Counted from the stretch's first letter, positions 1-11,795 are shown. The stretch: 64,000 bases of DNA from Schistosoma mansoni (GCF_000237925.1 NC_031502.1:48213283-48277282); one strand, 5' to 3'. Program-made: numbers and translations. The notes: generated by a model from the sequence alone, not told the origin.

Positions 1-678
1 CATTTTAAAACTGAGACTGTCAGCACAAATTTCGTTCCTTACGGTACACCGGTTATTTCTGCATCTTTGTGTAAACTATTCGAAACCATATCTAATATTT
101 GAAACTTGGTGTTACTCGTATGAAATGTAGTATCCAAAATAAATTTTTTTTCTGGTTGAGATTTTAGTTTTTATATAACACTCAATAACACCCATCTCTC
201 CAGCCGCATATATACAACAGTCATATATGACAGTTTGTATGTCCCTTGATGGTAGCATCTTCTCTCCTAACCAATAAGTTAAGATTTTCTGAAAGCTTAG
301 AATTTCGGGAAAATTTAGGTATGATTATTGTTTGTATACAATAAGTTGGTGAACCTTTTCCTGATATTGACATTCCTTACTAATAACCATTATTCTGGTA
401 TAGGTGGGGAATCGGAGACGTCTAGCAACGTTTGGTTGTTAGTTTAGGCTCTCTAAGCCCTCAACTGCAAAGTCAAACCGGTTAACAAATACTTTAGTTC
501 AAGCATGACAATATAACACATCGAATCAGAAACTATACCAAGTGGTGTTTTTATGCCGCCAAATTACATCTCACCCCATCCAAGCCCATGTTGATGCAAG
601 GAACTAAGGATATGTTGCTTATAGTTGCTGGGATAGTTAAGGAAATGAGTCAAATCTGTAAATAGTCTCATTCCTCAC
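1..678. other. No gene recognised
   Basis: I see no convincing exon or known repeat here. Further exons of the minus-strand gene that starts at 902 could lie in this stretch, because that exon ends in a splice donor, but none could be recognised. Confidence 0.4.
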
Positions 679-902
679 CATGCGGTAGACAGTGAAAATT
701 GTATCAAGAGTGGGGACACTTCTTCAGTTATACACTCAGTCCCGAGTAATTTGCCAAATGGCTGAAGATCATAACTTTTCGTTATGACGGAAGCCGGCTC
801 GGAGGGACCAAAACTTTCTGCGAAACTGATATATTCGACCCCTATGTTTGTGTCAAAACACAATAGGGTTACCACCGTCCACCCGATCATATACAAAAAC
901 AT
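679..902 (-). CDS. Possible 5' exon of a secreted or membrane protein
   Basis: An ATG at 902 opens a frame of about 75 codons that stays open up to a GTGAGG splice donor at 678-673, which splits a Trp codon (TG|G). The first 20 residues (MFLYMIGWTVVTLLCFDTNI) are hydrophobic and could be a signal peptide or membrane anchor; the rest is polar and ends SLSTAW. I do not recognise the family. It lies head to head with cyclin C, with about 1 kb between the two start codons, so the genes could share a divergent promoter region. No downstream exon was found between here and the window edge. The hydrophobic start and the donor argue for a real exon; chance cannot be excluded. Confidence 0.35.
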
Positions 903-1002
903 ACGCTTGCTTTCTCCCCTTTCAATAATATCTCTACCCCAATTCTTTCTATGACATTTTTAGCTGCACATTCATTTTCCTTAATTGGCGTTATTTTTTA
1001 TC

Positions 1003-1040
<38 letters not shown>

Positions 1041-1909
1041 TAACGACACGACTTCCCTGTTTTGTATTACTTTCAATATGATTTTCATCTATTAATGGCA
1101 ACCTAATTTAGTTTGGAATGGTTTTTATCTTCTCATGGTTCATGTTAAGAACAGCAATTGATTAGTCTCTTTTTTACATATACATCCTGAACGTACTCTT
1201 TTGACACTCCCATTTGGTCGAAGGTTCTATCGAGTTGGATAGTGGCTAGAAATAGAATCCAAAACCGTTGTTCTGCTCTGTATAGAGCTTGACGCTAACT
1301 TATTGTATAAATCCTTCTTACCTCTTTCGCGATTACCATCTAGCCTGAAAAATGTCATATTCTGTAATTATTTATGACAGCCTACGTGTAATTCACCATT
1401 TTAAATGTACAACTAATTCACCTATAAATTTTATTGGCTCTCTAACATACTGTCTACTTTATTACGATACTTTTGGTTTTATAGATGTATAGTTTAACAA
1501 CCAATTTACTAAAAATAAGTGTTAGCCCAAGTAATTTTCACTTCTGAATTTTCTGAGGGCTTTTTAGCTACCTTCTGCAAATTTTTGTTTGCGTTAAGTG
1601 AAGTCTACACTATTGCAGCCTGTATTACCATAGGGATAAGACCCATGTGACTGTTCACTGTTTACATTTATGAGACGATACTTGGGTCTTCGGTTCACAG
1701 AAGTACCTTGGTGCCATGTACTATTTAGGACGAATTTTCAACAAATCGGCCCGAAAAGAAATTCTCTATGCTTTGTAGCAGCCTTTCAAATGTGTAGTTT
1801 GGTTTTATTATTTTCTAATTTCCACGTCGTTCGTTTTAGATGCTTCACGGTCAACGATTTTTAAAATGAGGACATAACCATCGTAAATTACGTTGGTATA
1901 TAGTGTGTC
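903..1909. promoter_or_regulatory. Intergenic region between divergent genes
   Basis: This is about 1 kb of AT-rich DNA between the putative minus-strand exon and the cyclin C start codon. It contains an (ATT)n tract and no recognisable gene. By position it should hold the cyclin C promoter and 5' UTR, but I can point to no specific element. Confidence 0.3.
1003..1038. repeat. (ATT)n microsatellite
   Basis: About twelve uninterrupted ATT units upstream of cyclin C. A simple repeat, probably length-variable. Confidence 0.9.
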
Positions 1910-4900
1910 ATGGCACGAAGTTTTTGGCGCAGTTCAAACTAGTAAGTCTTGTTACTCTCTGTTAGCTCATCAGGGATAACCCCCTTATTACTGAGTAATT
2001 AGCACATTCCCGATTATTTTATGTATTTGATTTGTTACAGACGTCATATCAGCATATCCTACTGCCTGACGCTACCTTTAACAGATGTCTAGATTATATA
2101 GGCTGCAGTTAGTAGAAATGCAAAGGACACCATGAAAATATCCACCAAAATGTTTTAAGTTGCAAAATTTTACTTGATCGTTTAATTGAATGATATAGCA
2201 GTGGTTGATGATTAGTTTGAAAATAAACAACTTATACTTCATCGTTTGGATGGAGGCTACTTTTTTATGTACTTCAACATTTCTCATTCGATAATTTCAC
2301 ATTGGATTAAGGGGAAATGCAAACAAAAGTCCTGACACATTGCTTACTTTCAAGAATCACGTCTCCTAGCTGTACATTGTAAAATAGGTTATATAGAAAA
2401 GTTACCTACTTGGAGGAAAAGTAGTCTGTATTCATATATTACTAAATTTTCGTTTCATATTATCTTTTCTATTCATACTTATTCTTTAACCTACAGTTTA
2501 GAGTGGTTATTGGATCGTCAAGATGTAATGATACATAGAGCGAATGATTTAAAAATTCTTGATAGCGAAGAAGAATATCAGAAAGTGATGCTTTTCTTTA
2601 CTGATGGTATGTTATGTTTTAAACCTCATAAATTTCTGATACCATCATCATCACTTTCATTCCCATCTAAAAATTATTTTTCCATCTTTATAGTCATTCA
2701 GGCATTCGGCAAGAGCGTTGAAGTCCGTCAACAAGTAATTGCAACCGCTTTAGTATATTTCAAAAGATTTTACAGTCGGTATGTTGCATATGAGAGGATG
2801 TTATCTATAACAATAAAGCAATTCATTTAAGACTATTGACCCATGGTTAATGGCTCCATCTTGTCTGTTTTTAGCATCTAAAGTTGAGGTTGGTTTGCTT
2901 ATTCTAAAAATTTATGTCAAACAAATCTTTGCCGATTTTAGGAATTTGGTGTAGTTTCTCAAAAAAATCTAATGACATCATGTCGTAATGTGGGTAAGCT
3001 CTGCTTTTTTAACTATTAATTCGGTCAATCCTAGTTCATAGTCATTATTTAATCTATTTTCCTGATGGTTACGGTTATCCATATCGTGCTCAAGATGTAC
3101 TGGAATGTGAATTTATTTTACTTGAAGCAATGGTGAGATTGTTTTTCGGTTAATTTGTGATATTAAGAAAATGGGGGTGACGGCATTTTATTGTCGAAAA
3201 TAATTCATGGAAAAATATTGGTCGTGAGGGTTAGAGAGTTGGGACCGTTTTTTGCTACTCACATTCTGCCAATAATAAAATAAACTAAATACGACCATAA
3301 CAGAGAGATCATTTGGTTCTGTCAGTCGTGATTTGATTTATGGTCATGAATTGTGCAATACCACTTTGTAATGCTTTGGCTGATAGGGTACAGTAGTCCC
3401 AAAGGTGGTAGATGGTATTTTTGGAGGCATAAAACCTTTCTGTGCGTCTATGAGGGAGATAATTACAAGCACCAAATTTTGGTGTAAGCTTTTTGCCCGC
3501 TTGCATTCTACATCAAGCAATAATACCTTTTTTGTATTTTAGTCATAGTAGAATTCTGAGGAAATTCTCTAAATATTTTATCTTCAGGATTGTTCATTAG
3601 TCGTCTTTCATCCTTATCGTCCGTTGGTACAGTTTTGTGACGAACTTCGCCCCCAAATGCATGAGTATGCTGATGTACTGTTAGAACGTGCTTGGTAAGT
3701 TGTTTCCTGTAATATTTCCAATAGAACATTCTAATTTGTTAAACAAAAATACCAAAGGTCTATATGTTATTTATCTCAACCAAAAACTTCATGTAATTCA
3801 GATCTTATCTACAAGGAATTGTGTGCGATTTTCGGTAGTATTTCTTGTGAATTATTTCTGTATGTTGTGGTCACTGTTGCTTGTGGAGTACTAATCTGGA
3901 CACTCCAGATTCACAGAATTCAGTTTCAGTTTAGGATCTAAGTGATTGTATAGTATTTTTCGAGAAAATGCACGATAGTATCTTCAGCTCATCAAACTAG
4001 TATTAATAATTTTATCTTATATGCGAGTATCGGTAATCGATAATTTTAATTATCGAAACTGTTCTCGCTTACTAATGATCAATCCAACTATCTTATTTAC
4101 ATTTAGTTACTTTGGTCACTGAAGGAGTCGAAAATCTACATTCTATGTCCGAACCACAGTTAATCATCATTGGATATCAGCACCCTACTAATTCAGGAAA
4201 TCACACAACATTATCACAACGCACCAACTCAGTCGTTCATAAGTAACATAAATACCTAGTGCATATATGGGTCAGCCTAATCTGTTCATAGGATAAGCTA
4301 CTATCCACAAATCCAGCTTCAATATAGTGAATGAGAATATTACTATCCTCATCTTTGCTGCCCCTCTAACAAGAGTAAGAAATCAAGTTGTTGTTTAGAA
4401 GCTTGTTGATCCAAGACCCCAATAAAACCCAAAGTACATTTATGATAATTAGTAATCTATCGATCATGGTTATTAAAGTTTACGATTCGAGTAATTGTCA
4501 ATGAACACAAATCATTGTGAAGAACGTATTGAGAGTTCATAGACAGTGTTATGACTGCGTCACCAATTATTATATCTGGTCGTCGCTGATTGTTATGTCG
4601 GAATCACTTATTACTTATGCTTGTAAAAACGAGGAACCACCGCTATTCCCACGATGCTAAAGTAAGAACACAAAAATTGGTACATGTGGAGATTTATTAA
4701 ACTCAAAACACGGAGACGACGACTCTAGTCGAAAATACACTCATATATCGATTGTACACTCATTTTCATTAATAATTAGGAATAAAATCACATGCCGGAT
4801 GTCATGCTGAGCATAGTTCATGTTAACTTAATCCAAGAATATCGTATGTTATACAGAATAAAGTGTCATACGGGAAAACAAAACAAATACTACACTGAGT

Positions 4901-7900
4901 AATCATCACATCGAATTAAAACGGAAGCAATGTTGAACAAAAATCATAATTGAATTCATAGGTCAATTGAAGCTAGACCACCATCGAAAACCTGGAAGCA
5001 CTGGGCGGCCGTTTCGTCCTGTTATGGGACTCCTCAGCAGTGCGCATCCACGATCCCGCACTCGCGAGCGAGATTCGAATCCAGAACCTACCAGTCTCGA
5101 GCCGGAGCCCTTAACCGATAGACCACTGAGCCGGTATCCAACGGTGTTAATGTCTAACTTCAACCAATCCACGATTTTGAGTGGCCGTTCACCACTGCTG
5201 AGGAGTCCCAGAATAGGGCGAAACGGCCGTCCAGTGCTTCCAGGTTTTCGATGGTGGTCTAGCTTCAATTGACTCATGAATTCAACTGTGAAAATACTAA
5301 ATTCTCCACAAAACCCCGTCTGATCAAAAATCATAATGACTAAAAGAATGTAATTTTGACTTCATCCCGTCATATCAATAACGTATTCTTCATACAGTCA
5401 TTCCTTACTCTCAGTACTCATTATCATACATTCCTGTCTAGTATTCGATGCGTATGACTAAATCAACTGCGAAAGGGAAAATAACCAACAGCACTGATCT
5501 TCAGAACGAGATGAGCTTCGAAAAACTCAAAGAGATTGTCGAATACTGTTTACATACTTTGGTACAAGACTTGCAGTCATCATACCTTTATTGATTTAAT
5601 CGTTCCATTTATTCATAATTATGAAAAGATAGTCCATACATACTATTCCACACTACTTTTTCAAATTTGGAATCCTATTAAATGTTTCGGAAATTCACAT
5701 TTATTAGTGAATTATTTCAGTTTACCACTACTCTTAAGATATTTCTTACTATCTTGGGATATACTGACACATTAGGACTATTTAGATAACTAGTTTTTTT
5801 CTAATTCGTACATCTTAGCTGAACTCACAAATCAATCAATTGATTGTATACTTGTTTTAAATGTGCTACAAATGATTACAATGTACATTCGATTATCTTT
5901 TTTATACCGATAAGGTGGCTAGTGAATGATAGTTTTCGAACAGACGTGTGCCTGCATTATCCTCCCTATAAAATTGCTCTAGGTATGTTCATTTTTTAAT
6001 CATATATATTATTAAGTCCTTATTTTTCTTAGATTCTAATGAGTTGGATGTAAGACCCAATTAGCTATTTTATTTCATTCCATTTAAAATACGAAAGTTT
6101 CTGAACAGCTAGTCACTAAAGTAATCATTACCAGTTTCGTGAGAGCCCGAGCCTTTAACTACAAAATCTTATCCCCAAGGTAGTGGATTAACACTAAGTT
6201 ATGCGGTCTCTCGATACTTAATGACCAGAGTAGATTGATACGCCGTTTGTTATTTCAGGACCTTGGAGCCTGTATGCACTAATGAGTTTCGAAACCCCCC
6301 TAGATAGGTCCCTCAAACCCATCAACTCAGTTTAAGTTGCTGATACCCACTTTTGCTCCTTATTATGGTAAAAATATCTTTATCATGTGAAGGTAATGGC
6401 TAAAGGTTCCGTGGAAGAGTGTAGCCACAAGACCCTATAAAAGCACTTCGAAAACTAGGACAGACTACTCGCCCTCAACTGCAACATTGCATTGTCAAAC
6501 ATTCCTTTGAGTAATAAATTAGTTTTTTGTGACAGTTATTTAGTGTCTTTTATATCAAACTTCATTTTATAATTCATTCATGCTACATTTTTGACATTAT
6601 ATGCCATCGGTTTGTATGCTAATGATAACACACTGCTTGTTAAATATGTTTTTGTTCTGTTGTGTATGCAATTTGTAGTATACAGCACTGTAAAATTATT
6701 CTAATAAGACTTATGCGTCCTCCACAATAATCACTATTTCACATTTTTATCAATTTTATCTGGAAAAACCTGGAAGTCACATTCTTTCTGGAAGTATGAA
6801 CTTACATTTTTTGTTATTACCTAATAATTCCTGTCAACCTAATCATGCCCATAAAGTATTATGCACTCGATGCTAATTTTCAGAATATATTGTTATTATT
6901 CAAAACAAACACAGGTTGTCTACAACTGGCTGTTGTAATTATTTCAAGTAATCCTGACCTATTAGTCGGCTCCGTCAATATCAGTTCATCATCGTTTATG
7001 AATTCCAGTTTATCTATTTCATCAAATAAACATGGTTACTTTGGGCACCAAACTCAATCAACTGTTAATCCTTCATTAGTTGCTGATCGTTGGTTCAGTG
7101 AATTAAATGTGGATATGGAAAGGGTGAGCATGAACTTATTTTTGTTTGTTTGAATGATTGTGTGCTGTTGTTTTTTTGTTTCATTTTTCCAATAAGTACA
7201 TGTTTTGGTACATGGATTTTGTTTTTTAGGCATGAGGGATTTCATAATCGGATCATTATCATGTTGGATCTTGTTAACCTTTCTGATTATGAATCGTTTC
7301 ATTTTATTCAGTGTGCTCGCTTGTTATTCAGGAAACACACAGAGAGAAAGAGTTTAACGCATCACAGAAGTACTTTATGCTGGATGATTTGTATCCATTT
7401 TGTTGGTAAACCATAAGCAATGATAACTATGAATAAGACATGTATATATCATCTTAATCCGACCCATTACATTAGTCTGGTGAAGTTGATTTGGTGAGCA
7501 CAACTACATATGTACTTGTAACCGCAATTGTTGCAAGGACATAACTTAGTGCAAACAATGAAGTGTAATATGTGAGTATCATAATAAAAGAAAAAGTCAA
7601 AAGTAAACGAAGCATTAGTGCATGTATCTATTTCATAATGATGAGTTCAACAACTGATAACATTTACCTGTCAGCAAACATCTATTGTTAACTATGGTTT
7701 TAAGTTTAGGCCGGTTGGTCGGCGGTTAAAGCGTTCGACTTTCAACTACTAGGTTGAAATTCATTGCACTGCTGTTTAGCTAACAACTTAGTATCATTTA
7801 AAATGAGAAATCAGTTGATAAGGTAGTGAACCTTCATATACTGAGGTGGTTAGGATATGTATTAAGCATGCCCACCTATCTGGACGCGTGATGATGACTG

Positions 7901-10829
7901 GTGTAAGAATAGGTTGGACGAAAGCTAGAGGCAGCCAAGCCAAAACATGCGATTGGTCCATTAATTCATTTACTGTTGGATCGAGCCGTGTTAGTGAGTG
8001 CAGTTTACCTAGTTGGAGTCCTTGTAGTCATCCTAACCAATGGTTGGAGACGATGAATGTTGTGGCTCAAAATTGGTCGTAATGGGGCAAATCTGTTTAT
8101 TCTTTGCTTTTGCTTGGTTCTTTCATTCTTCTCGAATCACATGTAAGCGACTACTGATGTTACTACCTCTAATACTTTGTTACTCGTCTTGATAGTTTCA
8201 TCCGGCTGTGCTAACACGATGTGGCAAGTTGAACAGATGTACATACGTGTCATGTTCTACATTGTTTATGACTGACTGACTATTGTCATTAGCCTTTACA
8301 TAAAGTGTAGTTGGAAGCCAAGTTCATTTAATTACTGAATTATATATATATATATATATATATATCGGAATAATGATCTTGATGTGGATTCATCATTGAA
8401 ATAAATAATTGCATATTCATGTGTGGCTTGCATTTATAAATTTCTTCCACTTGTGGTTCGAGTCATTGTCGATCAACCAAATGTGGTTCTTAGTAGACTC
8501 AAGATGCACTTTCCGTCCTATTTAAGATCCCTACCTTCATACTCGTTGAACAAGTCAGTGGCTGTCTCAATCCAGTTTTTCAGTGAACAGCCCAGTAGTG
8601 TCCGCTTCAAGAAGTACTAGTTCCAAGTCTCAATGTGAACATGAACATTCGGATACATGCAGACAAGTGCCAAATAGGATAAGACTCATGTCCAGAATCT
8701 TACTTCCGTCTTCATACCAAATAATTGGATATTGTTAGCAAGGAAACACATAATGTAATTCACATAGCGCACTCTTTATGCTTATTTACTGACTTTGCAA
8801 CTAAAAATCAGTTTTGATGGGAATGGTGTTCTTTTCAGTAATGGAGCTCATACTCGTGGTTGACATTGAAATATTCTACAGTCAAAAGTTAAACATAGAA
8901 AATAATAGGACTGAGATATTTTTTAGCGTAAGACAAATTTGTTTATCATGATTAGATTCAAGCACTTGTTGGAATATTTCTCTATTATTATTTGGTTTCA
9001 CTTTATGAAATCGTTGACATTATCAGCACTCGAACTCAGCTACTAATGAATACTTCTAGTGTTTGGCAAATTAAGTTAGACAGTGGAAGGAGACAAACTA
9101 TGGTTAAGGTTGTATTATTGAGTAATAAGTAGTATATATTGTTAGAATTATCTAAACAACGCACCTGAGGTCGAATAAAATGGAAAAAATTGCCTTGACG
9201 TCCCTGTATATTTATATTCTACAATAGATAATAATTAGTTTGTGTTAAACTCTTATTCAAGGTCATGAACCCGACATCAACAATTAAATCTCAACGCATA
9301 CAAGCACAAAAGTGGTCGGCTCAATATGACTGAACAGCATAACCAATAAAAAACAGCTACCTTGAAATTATAATCGCTGAAAAATTTCCATTATATTAAA
9401 ATACAATTATATGAACGAAGAATATTCTTTTCGATAATTTCTCATCAGGTTCTACAGTTATAAATACCAATTTATAATCCATAAAATTGACCAGATTCAA
9501 GGCAGTGTACATCATTTCATTTACAAACTGATTCAAGTTAACCATTCGTATTAGTCATCCCAACATTAACGATTTGATATGATCTTATATGACAAACAAC
9601 AATCCTTGATTCACATGTTACAATTTTAAATGATGTACTCTGTCTTAAACCTGATCAATTTTATGGATTATTAAATTGGATTTATAATTGTAGAACCTGG
9701 TGAAAAATTATTGAAAAGAATATTATTCGTTCATATAATTGAGCTTAAGATTAACCAGTAAAATTCAAGAAAGGGAACAAAATCTAGTTTTGATACAAGA
9801 ATTTCACAGTCACAACTTATCGGTATTTTAGATTGATATCATGAATGGATCAATGTTAGACCATTGAAAACCTGGAAGCACTGAACAGCCGTTTCGTTTC
9901 CGCATGGGAATCCTCAGCAGTGCTCATCCACGATCATGCACGCGGTACTCGAACCCAGAACCTTCGGTTTCTCGTGCGAACGTTCAACCCTTAGACCACT
10001 GAGCCGGCATTCAGTGGCGTCATCCTCTATATTCGCTGATATCAATTTAAGCTCAACAATCTCCACAATCCTTTACTGATAATTATCGGTATTTGTACGT
10101 GGTCAAAATTATTAAAATTGTCAGCCTAAAAAATGACTTTTGTCCTAGCATATAGTTCGGTTGTCCACTGTAAATCTTTTTCACATCTACAATTTTATTG
10201 ACTTACCATGAAATTTTGGTGTGGTATTCCACTCTAAATGTTCTATTTGCTAGGTTCTCTCTGTCGTTTAAGGGCAACTACTTTGTATTATATCAATAAG
10301 TTGTGTCCCATTCAATCTGATTTTTATTGTTTATCTTCTTCCCCTCACCAAGATGGTTTGATTCTACAATATTACTGGGTAATACTGTTTTATATTACTT
10401 TAGGTCTTGGAAATTTCTCGTCATCTACTTAGTTTGTATGATTTATGGCGTCGCTTTGATGAACTTGCTGAAATGCCTAACATATTACTAAAAAAACTCC
10501 CACGTCCTGTCATTCAATCACCGCATACTTCACAAAATTACCAGTCTGGCAATTCTGTCAATCCGACGGGTTGTAGTAGTACTACTGCAGCTCAATCATC
10601 TAATCTATCTAGTGGTACACAACAACAAAATCATGGTGGATCAATGGTTGTACCATCGGCTACAGGTGCTGTTGGTACAGGAAGTAGTAGTGGTGCTACG
10701 GGAACTGTTGGTAGTATACATACTATGCCGGATCATCAAACTCAACAACAACAAAGATCAATGACGTCATCTAATCAACCACGTATGCATCCACAAGGTA
10801 GCGGGATGCAGCATATGGGAGTTAGGTAG
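1910..10829 (+). CDS. CCNC: Cyclin C, complete gene in ten coding exons
   Basis: Cyclin C partners CDK8 in the Mediator kinase module in the nucleus. Coding exons, all with GT/AG borders and consistent phase: 1910-1941, 2497-2606, 2694-2778, 2819-2888, 2942-2993, 3035-3132, 3588-3694, 5915-5982, 6915-7123, 10404-10829. Together they give 1257 nt, or 418 residues. Family landmarks are clear: MARSFWRSSNYLEWLLDRQ at the start, then VIQAFG..VRQQVIATALVYFKRFYSR, LMAPSCLFLASKVEEFGVVS, DVLECEFILLEAMDCSLVVFHPYRP, LVNDSFRTDVCLHYPP, RWFSELNVDMER and LLSLYDLWRRFDELAEMPNIL. The ATG at 1910 matches the usual N-terminus. Two oddities against the roughly 283-residue human protein: about 43 extra Ser/Asn-rich residues (near 219-262) in the second cyclin fold, and a C-terminal tail of about 110 residues rich in Ser, Thr, Gly and Gln. 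Introns 3-5 are 40-53 nt; the last is 3.3 kb and full of mobile DNA. Confidence 0.93.
4998..5043 (-). ncRNA. Hammerhead ribozyme motif, left arm
   Basis: On the minus strand the core reads CTGAGGA, a GTCC/GGAC stem II, then GAAA. Stem I is a perfect GCACTG/CAGTGC pair and stem III a short GGCC hairpin. The expected cleavage triplet GTC is GCC here, so self-cleavage is probably lost. Confidence 0.7.
5193..5236 (+). ncRNA. Hammerhead ribozyme motif, right arm, core intact
   Basis: CTGAGGA at 5198-5204, stem II GTCC..GGGC at 5205-5219 (with one G-U pair), GAAA at 5220-5223, a mini stem III (CGGCCG) and cleavage triplet GTC at 5229-5231. Stem I is CACTG/CAGTG. All core positions of the hammerhead consensus are present, so this arm could be active. 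Confidence 0.75.
6130..6345 (-). repeat. Diverged RTE 5' region fragment
   Basis: Located in cyclin C intron 8. It resembles, with many substitutions, the 5' end of the RTE copy at 28134-28417: shared blocks include GAGCCTTT, CCGTTTGTT..TTCAGGA, CTTGGAGCC and CCCCTAGAT. It appears to be an old, non-coding remnant. Confidence 0.45.
7711..7775 (+). repeat. Decayed tRNA-like SINE head
   Basis: A stretch reading GGCCGGTTGGTCGGCGGTTA, followed about 30 bases later by AGGTTGAAATTC, looks like worn A and B boxes of a tRNA-derived promoter. No ribozyme core follows. It sits in cyclin C intron 9 just upstream of an RTE fragment. Confidence 0.3.
7846..8283 (+). mobile_element. 3' fragment of an RTE LINE with (TGAC)n tail
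   Basis: The frame from 7846 to 8082 ends in QWLETMNVVAQNWS, matching the C-terminal end of the RTE reverse transcriptases at 25.3 kb (QWLETLSDMAQNRS) and 60.6 kb (QWLETLGDVA). The 3' UTR ends in TGACTGACTGAC, an RTE-like tetranucleotide tail. It is strongly 5' truncated, lies in the last cyclin C intron in sense orientation, and cannot code for anything functional. Confidence 0.7.
8341..8365. repeat. (TA)n microsatellite
   Basis: An uninterrupted TA tract in the last cyclin C intron. Confidence 0.9.
9411..9456 (-). ncRNA. Hammerhead ribozyme motif, Penelope type
   Basis: On the minus strand: stem I GAAC/GUUC, core CTGATGA (9448-9442), a short weak stem II opened by a G-C pair, then GAA and a 12 nt perfect palindrome AAGAATATTCTT (9429-9418) forming stem III with A15.1 and U16.1 at its ends. 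The residue at the cleavage position (complement of 9417) is C. Every invariant hammerhead position is present; the weak stem II matches minimal hammerheads known from Penelope-like elements. Confidence 0.6.
9690..9735 (+). ncRNA. Decayed hammerhead motif, right arm
   Basis: The counterpart of the 9411-9456 motif. The core reads CTGGTGA instead of CTGATGA, which removes an invariant adenosine, and the stem III palindrome is broken (AAGAATATTATT). Probably inactive. Confidence 0.5.
9829..10082 (-). mobile_element. Hammerhead SINE with 12 bp target duplication
   Basis: Flanked by TTATCGGTATTT at 9817-9828 and 10083-10094. The minus strand has a tRNA-like head (GGCTCAGTGGTCTAAGG as A box, GGGTTCGAGTACC as B box) followed by a hammerhead block and a tail like the one in the 4951 element. 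This is the simple, non-inverted form of that family. It is in the last cyclin C intron, antisense to the gene. Confidence 0.8.
9878..9923 (-). ncRNA. Hammerhead ribozyme motif, altered stem II
   Basis: CTGAGGA and GAAAC are both present and stem I (GCACTG/CAGTGC) is perfect. Stem II reads TTCC..GGAA followed by two extra bases before GAAAC, so the usual G10.1-C11.1 closing pair is missing and activity is doubtful. Confidence 0.55.
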
Positions 10830-11795
10830 ACGGATAAAAACAAAGCGAGTATGACTGCATATCTGTATAAAACTTAGGGAGTATTTATTTATATGTATTC
10901 AGTTCTATGTACAAAAATAATATATATTTCCTGATTTATTTCTGCTGAATTTATATGTGTGGGTTAATCAATGCTTTTACGTGTTAATTTCGATTGAACA
11001 TATCGTTTTAGCAATGCAGCAGTATATCAGGTTAATTAGAATAAATATTTTTCAGTATAGGGTTGTGGAGAGGGTTGAATTTCACTGTAAAATACGAACC
11101 GATTTAATTTATTTTGTATATTCGCTGATCTTAACTACTTATAAGTAGTAGGTTTATCAGTCAAAAAAGTTCCTTCAATTTCATCTACAATGATGTGTTT
11201 TAGTGAATACACAATTACGATGTCCATTTGTGATGAATAACTTATGATTTCAATAGAAAAACGAAGTCTAACCATTATACCAAGGTTTATAAAGGTCTGC
11301 CAAAGAATAAACCTTTTTTAAACTAGGCCGGTATAATTAATACAATGATATTTCACTATGCCTAATATAATCTGAATTTTATTTCAAAATTACTACTCAA
11401 GGCGATCAATTTCTAATGAATTTTATATTTAGAGTTGAGTCTAAACAAGTAATCTTATGATAGAAGTTTATGGGAAAAATAGGACAGAAACTAATTGTCA
11501 ATATCATGGTGGATCACCTAGTTCAAATAAGTAAAGAGCGTAACAATAAGGTATACAAGCAACACATTATTTAATTTTTAATGGTTGAATTATATCTTTG
11601 AATGGAATTTTATCGGTCTTCCATCTATTTTTTATTGTCTTGTGCCATAACGGCCATATTGAAGCAATCTGCAAAAGATCCCCTTATGCCAACCAAAACT
11701 AATCGAATTTTCAGTCAAAATATCGAAAACGCGATGATCTTAATGATTGCAAATTTAATTCACTCCCATACTCGTTTCAAAAGTAAATAGATATC
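10830..11795. other. Cyclin C 3' flank, no gene recognised
   Basis: AT-rich DNA downstream of the cyclin C stop. It should include the 3' UTR, but I see no unambiguous poly(A) site and no second gene. Confidence 0.4.

Larger units (their letters stand above)
4951..5324 (-). mobile_element. Inverted-dimer hammerhead SINE with 13 bp target duplication
   Basis: This 374 bp element in cyclin C intron 7 is flanked by perfect 13 bp direct repeats (CAAAAATCATAAT at 4938-4950 and 5325-5337), marking one retroposition event. On the minus strand it reads as a tRNA-like head (B-box-like GGATTCGAATC near 5095) followed by a hammerhead motif and a tail. A second hammerhead plus tail sits on the plus strand at the right end, so the outer 80-90 bases of the two ends are inverted copies. 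The tRNA-like head and ribozyme recall the Sm-alpha SINEs of schistosomes. The inverted tail-to-tail design would fold into a long hairpin. Confidence 0.8.
9400..9745. mobile_element. Inverted repeat carrying Penelope-type hammerhead motifs
   Basis: The left part (9400-9515) and right part (9630-9745) are diverged inverted copies of each other; for example ATGAACGAAGAATATTC on the left matches GAATATTATTCGTTCAT on the right. Each outer end carries a hammerhead-like block, intact on the minus strand at left and decayed on the plus strand at right. The motif has the same design as the one beside a Penelope-like endonuclease at 59.16 kb, so this may be a head-to-head pair of Penelope pLTRs without coding sequence. 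It lies in the last cyclin C intron. Confidence 0.55.

Noticed and set aside
4963-5334. Frames of 101 and 123 codons on opposite strands, nearly palindromic in sequence
   Set aside because: They are translations of the inverted hammerhead SINE, not proteins.
9900-10000. A tRNA gene suggested by A and B boxes
   Set aside because: The boxes belong to the SINE head; there is no cloverleaf with a proper anticodon arm, and target duplications flank the whole unit.
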